25,300 bases of DNA. Source: an uncultured Dorea sp. Lineage in GTDB: Bacteria > Bacillota > Clostridia > Lachnospirales > Lachnospiraceae. Positions 15,322 through 21,555 of this stretch are shown one piece after another. The stretch lies in contig UQRE01000033.1 in NCBI GenBank assembly GCA_900543415.1, forward strand, positions 1 through 25,300. The letters are read 5' to 3'. The number at the start of each line of letters is the position of its first letter. The stretch's first letter is position 1. The translations under genes were made by a program, and so were the position numbers. The notes under the pieces were generated by a model. It ran no database searches. It had not been told where the DNA came from and saw only the letters and a list, made by a program, of their open reading frames with translations.

Positions 15322-16560
15322 ATGAAAAGAAGAGTTGTAGTAACAGGACTTGGGGCAGTCACTCCCATCGGTAATACAGTTGAAGAATTTTGGACAGGAA
15401 TCAGAAATGGAAAAGTAGGAATCGGAGAGATCACAAAATTTGATACAACAGATTATAAAGTGAAACTTGCCGCAGAGGTGAAAGATTTTTCTGTAAAAGA
15501 ACGCATAGATGCTAAGTCAGCCAGACGAATGGCGGCATTTTCGCAATATGCGTGTGCCGCGGCAAAAGAGGCATACGAAGATTCCGGGCTTGCAATTGAG
15601 AAGGAAGATCCTTTTCGGGCGGGAGTTATTATCGGTTCCGGCATCGGAAGTCTGGAAGAAGTAGAAAAGGCTTATGAAAAGATCTTGACGAAAGGTCCCT
15701 CAAGATGTAATCCCTTGATGATTCCCCTGATGATCTCTAATATGGCGGCCGGCAATGTGTCCATCCAGCTTGGATTTCGGGGGAAATGCAGCAATGTTGT
15801 AACTGCCTGTGCTTCTGGAACTCATTGTATAGGAGATGCATTTCGTGCGATCCAATACGGAGATGCGGAAATGATGCTGGCAGGAGGAACCGAAAGCTGC
15901 ATATGTCCGACCGGAGTGACAGGTTTTATGAAACTTACTGCATTATCAGAAGCTTCCGATCCGCTCCGTGCATCCATTCCATTTGATAAGGACAGACAAG
16001 GCTTTGTTCTTGGAGAAGGCACCGGTGTTGTTATGCTGGAAGAATTAGAGCATGCAAGAGCAAGGGGGGCAAAGATCTATGCAGAGCTCGCAGGCTATGG
16101 AGCAACCGGGGATGCCTATCACATTACATCTCCTGCGGAAGATGGAAGCGGAGCGGCAAAGGCTATGACTCTGGCAATGGAAGAAGGAGGGATTTGTCCT
16201 TCTCAAGTTGACTATATTAATGCCCATGGAACAAGTACACATCATAACGATCTGTATGAGACAAGAGCAATCCGTATGGCGCTTAAAGAGGCGGCAGATC
16301 AAGTAGTAGTAAACTCTACCAAATCGATGATCGGGCATTTACTTGGCGCTGCCGGAGGCGTGGAGTTTGTAACCTGTGTGAAATCTATAGAAGATGGATA
16401 TATTCACCAGACGATGGGAACGAAAGAACCGGGAGAAGGATGCGACCTGAATTACGCGATCGGAGCACCGGTAGAAAAAGAACTAAACTATGTACTGACA
16501 AATTCCTTGGGCTTTGGAGGGCATAACGCTTCCCTTTTGTTAAAAAAGTTCGACAGGTAA
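15322..16560 (+). CDS. fabF: 3-oxoacyl-ACP synthase II
   Basis: FabF elongates acyl-ACP by condensation with malonyl-ACP. It has 412 residues, the usual length, with the Cys163 (TACASG), His302 (NAHGTST) and His339 (IGHLLGAAG) triad. The start at 15322 is six bases after AAGGAG (15310-15315); an open frame back to GTG at 15307 would include that site. The ribosome site begins on the final base of the fabG stop codon. It is the only long-chain condensing enzyme besides FabH in this cluster; no fabB is seen. Confidence 0.96.
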   Translation: MKRRVVVTGLGAVTPIGNTVEEFWTGIRNGKVGIGEITKFDTTDYKVKLAAEVKDFSVKERIDAKSARRMAAFSQYACAAAKEAYEDSGLAIEKEDPFRAGVIIGSGIGSLEEVEKAYEKILTKGPSRCNPLMIPLMISNMAAGNVSIQLGFRGKCSNVVTACASGTHCIGDAFRAIQYGDAEMMLAGGTESCICPTGVTGFMKLTALSEASDPLRASIPFDKDRQGFVLGEGTGVVMLEELEHARARGAKIYAELAGYGATGDAYHITSPAEDGSGAAKAMTLAMEEGGICPSQVDYINAHGTSTHHNDLYETRAIRMALKEAADQVVVNSTKSMIGHLLGAAGGVEFVTCVKSIEDGYIHQTMGTKEPGEGCDLNYAIGAPVEKELNYVLTNSLGFGGHNASLLLKKFDR

Positions 16561-16581
16561 AAAATAAGAGAGGATAGATAG

Positions 16582-17037
16582 ATGGAAATAGAAAATCTGT
16601 TAAAGTTGATTGATACCGTATCTCGTTCTGAATTGACCGGATTTCGATATGAAGAGAATGGTGTGAAATTAAATCTTTGTAAAAAGAAAGAAAAAATACA
16701 GACTGTCCAGTCGGTCTTTGAACCGATCATGGCGGAAAAGAAGGTTGCTGCGAGCGAAGCTGACAAAGTAGAAGAAACAACAGATATTGAAGGCGAGATC
16801 ATTTCCTCTCCGCTGGTCGGTACTTATTATGAGGCTCCTGCTGAAGGAGCAGATCCTTTTGTAAAGGTCGGAGATATAGTAAAAAAAGGACAGACGCTTG
16901 CGATTATCGAGGCAATGAAATTGATGAATGAGATTGAGAGTGAATGTGACGGTGTCATCAAAGAAATTATGGTCAGCAACGGTCAGCCGGTAGAATTCGG
17001 TCAGCCCTTATTCAAAATCGATCAGGAGGCAAGATAA
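16582..17037 (+). CDS. accB: Biotin carboxyl carrier protein of acetyl-CoA carboxylase
   Basis: A 151-residue carrier that moves carboxyl-biotin between AccC and the carboxyltransferase. Residues 1-40 are the N-terminal helical part, 41-72 a flexible Lys/Glu/Ala-rich linker, and 73-148 the biotinyl domain. Biotin would be attached to Lys113 in EAMKLM. The gene lies between fabF and fabZ, as in other Firmicutes clusters. Confidence 0.96.
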   Translation: MEIENLLKLIDTVSRSELTGFRYEENGVKLNLCKKKEKIQTVQSVFEPIMAEKKVAASEADKVEETTDIEGEIISSPLVGTYYEAPAEGADPFVKVGDIVKKGQTLAIIEAMKLMNEIESECDGVIKEIMVSNGQPVEFGQPLFKIDQEAR

Positions 17038-17041
17038 GAAA

Positions 17042-17470
17042 ATGAAACATCTGGATATTAATCAAATCAAAGATATTATTCCTCACAGACATCCTTTTTT
17101 ACTGCTGGATTATGTGGAAGATTATGAACCCGGAGAATATGCGGTGGCATATAAATGTGTTTCTTATCGGGAAGATTTTTTCGAGGGACACTTTCCGCAA
17201 GAACCGGTCATGCCGGGCGTATTGACCGTAGAGGCGTTAGCGCAGACAGGAGCGGTAGCCATCTTAAGCAAAGAGGAAAACCGCGGAAAGACGGTTTATT
17301 TCGGTGGAATTCCAAAATGCAAATTTAAGAATAAAATCGTACCGGGAGACAAAGTGCGGCTGGAGACCAGAATAATAAAACAAAAAGGTCCGGTAGGTAT
17401 CGGAGAAGCAACCGCCAGTGTAGATGGCAAGATAGCGGTTCAGGCTGAATTAACGTTTGTGATTGGATAG
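17042..17470 (+). CDS. fabZ: 3-hydroxyacyl-ACP dehydratase
   Basis: FabZ removes water from 3-hydroxyacyl-ACP. The 142-residue hot-dog-fold protein has the IPHRHPFLLLD opening and the active-site pair His50 (FFEGHFP) and Glu64 (LTVEALAQ). No fabA or fabM gene is seen nearby, so how double bonds are kept for unsaturated acids is not explained by this window. ATCAGGAGG upstream sets the start. Confidence 0.96.
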   Translation: MKHLDINQIKDIIPHRHPFLLLDYVEDYEPGEYAVAYKCVSYREDFFEGHFPQEPVMPGVLTVEALAQTGAVAILSKEENRGKTVYFGGIPKCKFKNKIVPGDKVRLETRIIKQKGPVGIGEATASVDGKIAVQAELTFVIG

Positions 17471-17479
17471 GTGAAGACA

Positions 17480-18814
17480 ATGATTAAGAAAGTATTGATC
17501 GCTAATCGCGGTGAGATTGCAGTCCGTATTATCCGGGCATGCAGGGAGATGGGAATCGAGACTGTAGCAGTTTATTCCGAGGCAGACCGAGAGGCGCTTC
17601 ATACAAAACTGGCAGATGAAGCTGTCTGTATTGGACCGGCATCTTCCGGTGACAGTTATCTGAGTATGGAAAGAATCATCAGTGCGACTATTGTGACAGG
17701 TGCTGACGCCATTCATCCGGGCTTTGGATTTTTGTCAGAAAATGCGAAGTTTGCAGAACTCTGCGAACGGTGTCATATTACATTTATCGGACCGAAATCC
17801 AGCGTGATCGCCAGTCTTGGAAACAAACAGAAAGCAAGAAATACGATGATTCAAGCAGGCGTTCCTGTTATACCGGGGAGTGAAAAATCCGTAGGAGAAG
17901 TTACGGAAGCTGCCAGTATAGCAGATCAAATCGGCTATCCCGTAATTATCAAAGCAGCTCTCGGAGGCGGAGGAAAAGGAATGCGTACAGCATATTCACC
18001 AAAAGAGTTTGCACAGAGCTTCCAGACAGCACAGAAAGAGGCGAAAATGGCGTTCGGGGATGGAACAATGTATCTGGAACATTATGTGGAAAATCCCCGC
18101 CATATTGAATTCCAGATTTTAGCAGATCATTATGGAAATGTGATACACCTTGGAGAGCGTGATTGCTCCATTCAGAGAAATCATCAGAAAATGATAGAGG
18201 AATCTCCGTCAATTGCGCTATCTGAAGAGCTGCGGGAGAAAATGGGAGAGGCGGCGGTTCGGGCTGCGAAAGCCGCAGGATATGTGAACGCCGGAACGAT
18301 TGAATTCCTGTTAGACAAAAGCGGCGCATTTTATTTTATGGAGATGAACACAAGGATTCAGGTAGAGCATCCTGTGACAGAATGGGTCACGGGAATCGAT
18401 CTTGTGAAAGAGCAGATTCGAATCGCATCCGGAGAAACATTATCCTGTACACAAGACGAGGTACAGCTGACGGGGCATGCGATTGAATGCAGGATCAATG
18501 CGGAGAATCCCAAGAAAGGTTTTCGCCCTTCTCCGGGAACGATTACAGATATGTATCTGCCGGGAGGAAAAGGAGTTCGAATAGATACGGCAATTTATCC
18601 GGGATATTCCATTCCACCATATTATGACTCCATGATAGCAAAATTAATTGTCTGGGCAAAAGACCGGCAGGAGGCAATTCAAAAAATGCAAAGCGCACTT
18701 GGTGAAATGGTCATTGAAGGTGTTCATACGAATATTGATTACCAGTACGAAATATTAAATCATCCGGACTACCTGTCCGGCAATGTGGATGTTGGATTTA
18801 TTCAAAAAATGTAA
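17480..18814 (+). CDS. accC: Biotin carboxylase subunit of acetyl-CoA carboxylase
   Basis: AccC carboxylates biotin on AccB using ATP and bicarbonate. It has 444 residues with the opening IKKVLIANRGEIAVRI, the ATP-grasp glycine loop GGGGKGMR near 163-170, RDCSIQRNHQK, and the catalytic MEMNTRIQVEHPVTE. ATG at 17480 is chosen over GTG at 17471 because it gives the family N terminus and leaves GGATAGGTG as the ribosome site. The site overlaps the end of fabZ. Confidence 0.97.
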   Translation: MIKKVLIANRGEIAVRIIRACREMGIETVAVYSEADREALHTKLADEAVCIGPASSGDSYLSMERIISATIVTGADAIHPGFGFLSENAKFAELCERCHITFIGPKSSVIASLGNKQKARNTMIQAGVPVIPGSEKSVGEVTEAASIADQIGYPVIIKAALGGGGKGMRTAYSPKEFAQSFQTAQKEAKMAFGDGTMYLEHYVENPRHIEFQILADHYGNVIHLGERDCSIQRNHQKMIEESPSIALSEELREKMGEAAVRAAKAAGYVNAGTIEFLLDKSGAFYFMEMNTRIQVEHPVTEWVTGIDLVKEQIRIASGETLSCTQDEVQLTGHAIECRINAENPKKGFRPSPGTITDMYLPGGKGVRIDTAIYPGYSIPPYYDSMIAKLIVWAKDRQEAIQKMQSALGEMVIEGVHTNIDYQYEILNHPDYLSGNVDVGFIQKM

Positions 18815-18826
18815 AGGTGAGATCCG

Positions 18827-20548
18827 ATGAAATTAGACAATGTATTCAAAAAGACAAGACAGTTGACAGGAAGAAAAACATATATTTCCAAAAGTGTATT
18901 TCAGCCGGAAGTGCCGAAAGGCTTGCTGAAAAAATGCAATAAGTGTGGTGGCGCGATTATTTCGGAAGATGTGAAAAAGGAATATTATATCTGTCCAAAA
19001 TGCGGAGGGTATTTTCGTGTGCATGCATACCGACGGATTGAAATGACGGTGGATGAAGGAAGCTTTGAAGAGTGGGACAAAGACATGGTCTCTCAAAATC
19101 CATTGGGGTATCGGGGGTATGAGGAAAAACTGGACAGTGTAAGGCTCAAGACAGGGCTTCAGGAAGCAATCGTGACAGGAAAGGCAAAAATTAATGGAAT
19201 GGAGACTGTCATAGGAGTCTGTGATGGTCGTTTTCTTATGGCAAGTATGGGAGAAATCGTCGGGGAGAAGATTGTCCGTGCAGTAGAACGTGCAACACAT
19301 GAAAAACTTCCTGTTATTTTATTTGCCTGTTCCGGAGGAGCCAGAATGCAGGAGGGGATTATATCACTTATGCAAATGGCGAAAACTGCGGCAGCGTTAA
19401 AAAGACACAGTGATACAGGACTGCTTTATATCAGTGTGTTGACAGATCCGACCACAGGTGGAGTGACGGCAAGTTTTGCCATGCTTGGAGATATGATTCT
19501 GGCAGAGCCGAATGCACTGATAGGTTTTGCAGGGCCACGTGTCATTGAGCAGACGATCGGGCAGAAATTACCAAAGGGATTTCAGCGTTCCGAATTTCTT
19601 CTGGAACATGGATTCCTTGACGGAATTGTAGAACGAAAGGACATGAAGGCGGCATTGGGGCAGATCTTAAAGCTCCATGCAAAGGAAGACGCAAAAACAG
19701 AAGCCGATAAATGGAATGTATCAAAGAAGCGGAAAATAAAAGCATCTAAAAGTGAAGAGTCAGGGGAAAAGGATGCGTGGACGCGGGTGCAGATTTCCAG
19801 ACAAAAAGACCGGCCCTCAGGAAGAGATTATATAGATGCATTGTGTACAGAATTTATAGAATTTCATGGAGACCGCCGCTTTCGAGATGACCCGGCTGTC
19901 ATTGGAGGAATTGGGAAGATTGGTGGAATTCCGGTAACTGTGATCGCGCAGGAAAAAGGACGCACTACAAAGGAAAATATCAGGCGGAATTTTGGAATGC
20001 CGTCACCGGAAGGGTATCGAAAGGCACTGCGTCTTATGAAGCAGGCTGAAAAATTCAGACGACCGATTCTTTGTCTGGTAGACACACCGGGAGCATTCTG
20101 TGGTCTGGAAGCGGAGGAGCGCGGACAGGGAGAAGCGATCGCGAGAAATATTTATGAGATGTCCGCTTTAAGTGTACCGATTCTTTCCTTGATCATAGGG
20201 GAAGGAGGAAGCGGAGGTGCTCTTGCACTGGCTGTCTCTGATGAAGTGTGGATGATGGAAAATGCAATTTATTCCATTTTATCACCGGAAGGATTTGCGA
20301 GTATTTTGTGGAAGGACAGCACAAAGGCACAATTAGCTGCAAAAGTAATGAAGCTTACAGCAGAGGATTTAGAAGAACTTGGGATTGTGGAGAAGATTTT
20401 TGCTGAGCCGGAGCATTATACGGCGCAGTCGTTAAGAGAGATGGAAGATACACTTTGCAGAGAAATTATTGATTTTTTTCACCGCTATAAAGAACTGGAC
20501 GGACACGCTCTATTAGAGAAGAGATATCAAAGGTTCCGTAAGTTCTGA
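18827..20548 (+). CDS. accDA: Acetyl-CoA carboxylase carboxyltransferase, fused beta and alpha subunits
   Basis: A single 573-residue protein holds both carboxyltransferase subunits, which are separate AccD and AccA proteins in most bacteria. Residues 1-285 are AccD: zinc-finger cysteines 37, 40, 56 and 59, then ACSGGARMQEG (167-177), TDPTTGGVTASFA (206-218) and GFAGPRVIEQT. Residues about 286-318 are a Lys/Glu/Ser-rich linker. Residues about 319-573 are AccA: FHGDRRFRDDPAV, VDTPGAFCGLEAEERGQ near 418-434, IIGEGGSGGALALAV and LSPEGFASILWKD. It transfers the carboxyl group from biotin to acetyl-CoA to make malonyl-CoA. The frame is unbroken across the junction. It is the last structural gene of the operon, and no hairpin terminator follows. 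Confidence 0.94.
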   Translation: MKLDNVFKKTRQLTGRKTYISKSVFQPEVPKGLLKKCNKCGGAIISEDVKKEYYICPKCGGYFRVHAYRRIEMTVDEGSFEEWDKDMVSQNPLGYRGYEEKLDSVRLKTGLQEAIVTGKAKINGMETVIGVCDGRFLMASMGEIVGEKIVRAVERATHEKLPVILFACSGGARMQEGIISLMQMAKTAAALKRHSDTGLLYISVLTDPTTGGVTASFAMLGDMILAEPNALIGFAGPRVIEQTIGQKLPKGFQRSEFLLEHGFLDGIVERKDMKAALGQILKLHAKEDAKTEADKWNVSKKRKIKASKSEESGEKDAWTRVQISRQKDRPSGRDYIDALCTEFIEFHGDRRFRDDPAVIGGIGKIGGIPVTVIAQEKGRTTKENIRRNFGMPSPEGYRKALRLMKQAEKFRRPILCLVDTPGAFCGLEAEERGQGEAIARNIYEMSALSVPILSLIIGEGGSGGALALAVSDEVWMMENAIYSILSPEGFASILWKDSTKAQLAAKVMKLTAEDLEELGIVEKIFAEPEHYTAQSLREMEDTLCREIIDFFHRYKELDGHALLEKRYQRFRKF

Positions 20549-20564
20549 AGATCAGAAAAAAGAA

Positions 20565-20597
20565 ATTGCAAAAAGATTGCAAAAAGATTTCAAAAAG
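20565..20597 (+). repeat. Three 11-bp tandem repeats after the fab operon
   Basis: ATTGCAAAAAG occurs at 20565-20575 and 20576-20586, and ATTTCAAAAAG at 20587-20597. The array sits between accDA and the promoter of the MarR gene, at close to one helical turn per copy. Confidence 0.7.
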
Positions 20598-20603
20598 AAG
20601 TAG

Positions 20604-20633
20604 TTGCTTCCCGGCAGTCTGAGAGAGTATAAT
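20604..20633 (+). promoter_or_regulatory. Promoter of the FabT-like regulator
   Basis: TTGCTT (20604-20609) and a perfect TATAAT (20628-20633) are 18 bases apart. Transcription would start near 20640, 27 bases before the ATG. No TTTGA-N3-TCAAA box is present. Confidence 0.65.
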
Positions 20634-20666
20634 GTGGATGAATATAGCCGGATAAGGAGCAGAAGA

Positions 20667-21128
20667 ATGGAAGATGTATATAAAACAATTAATCATATAT
20701 TAGTCAATCTGATAAACGAAATATGGGAGCTGGAAGAAAAGGCGATTATTACAGAAGAGTTTAAAGATTTGACCAATAATGATATGCATGTGATCGAGGC
20801 GATTGGATTAGGCGAAGGAAATAATATGTCATCCACAGCGAAAAAGTTGAACATTACCGTAGGTTCTCTGACCACGGCTGTAAATAATCTGGTGAATAAG
20901 AATTATGTAGAACGAAGCAGAAGCAAAGAAGACCGACGCGTAGTTTATGTGAGATTAACCGAGAAAGGGAACAATGCTTACCATCACCATGAAGATTATC
21001 ACAGACAGATGACTCATGCGATCATAGATAAATTAGATAAAGAGGAACTTCCGGTTCTTATGAAGACGCTGGATGCATTAACAGAATTCTTTACAGGATA
21101 TAGCAAGGAGAGCAGGAAGTCCGAATAA
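20667..21128 (+). CDS. MarR-family regulator, probable FabT-type fatty acid repressor
   Basis: A 153-residue MarR protein. The winged helix spans about residues 35-100: TNNDMHVIEAIG, the recognition-helix region MSSTAKKLNITVGSLTTAVNNLV, and the wing SRSKEDRRVVYVRLTEKG. The wording of the recognition helix and wing resembles streptococcal FabT, which represses fab genes with acyl-ACP as co-repressor. Its place right behind the fab operon and the two FabT-type boxes before fabH support the same job; this remains inference. AAGGAG (20654-20659) and ATG 20667 set the start; the frame also opens at TTG 20604, but that codon is the -35 box. Confidence 0.85.
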   Translation: MEDVYKTINHILVNLINEIWELEEKAIITEEFKDLTNNDMHVIEAIGLGEGNNMSSTAKKLNITVGSLTTAVNNLVNKNYVERSRSKEDRRVVYVRLTEKGNNAYHHHEDYHRQMTHAIIDKLDKEELPVLMKTLDALTEFFTGYSKESRKSE

Positions 21129-21171
21129 TTCAGAAAAATATATAGAAAAATATAAAGAAAAAATAAAATGC

Positions 21172-21200
21172 TTGCAAAATACCCTTGCAGGGTATATAAT
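21172..21200 (+). promoter_or_regulatory. Promoter of the csoR-copA operon
   Basis: TTGCAA (21172-21177) and a perfect TATAAT (21195-21200) are 17 bases apart. The leader is about 17 bases long. Confidence 0.85.
21179..21195. promoter_or_regulatory. CsoR operator in the promoter spacer
   Basis: ATACCCTTGCAGGGTAT is a perfect inverted repeat with arms ATACCC and GGGTAT, the known shape of CsoR sites (TACCC...GGGTA). It fills the -35/-10 spacer, so apo-CsoR bound here would block RNA polymerase until Cu(I) releases it. Confidence 0.85.
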
Positions 21201-21223
21201 TCACTTTGAAAGAGGTGGTTTAT

Positions 21224-21526
21224 TTGAGCGAAACAAGAGAATGTTGTCATAAAACAAAAAAAAGAACAGAAAAAGAGTATAAGGATCTGCTCAATCGTCT
21301 GAATCGAATTGAAGGTCAGGTGAGAGGGATCAAACGGATGGTGGAAGAAGAGTATTATTGTACAGATATATTGATTCAAGTATCTGCAATAACAGCGGCG
21401 CTTAACAGCTTTAATAGAAAATTGTTATCCAATCATATCCACACCTGTGTGGCGGAGGATATCCGCAATGGCAAGGATGAGACCATTGACGAACTTGTTG
21501 CAACACTTCAAAAGTTGATGCGGTAA
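21224..21526 (+). CDS. csoR: Copper-sensing repressor CsoR
   Basis: A 100-residue all-helical repressor of the CsoR/RcnR family that senses Cu(I). The metal ligands Cys46, His71 and Cys75 (NHIHTC) are present in the expected C-H-C spacing, with NRLNRIEGQVRGIKRMVEE upstream as the DNA-contact helix. The start is a TTG at 21224, five bases after AGGTGG; an earlier TTG at 21206 would overlap that site. The gene is followed by copA after 29 bases. Confidence 0.93.
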   Translation: MSETRECCHKTKKRTEKEYKDLLNRLNRIEGQVRGIKRMVEEEYYCTDILIQVSAITAALNSFNRKLLSNHIHTCVAEDIRNGKDETIDELVATLQKLMR

Positions 21527-21555
21527 GGTTTGATGAAAGTACAGGAGGAGTGGGG

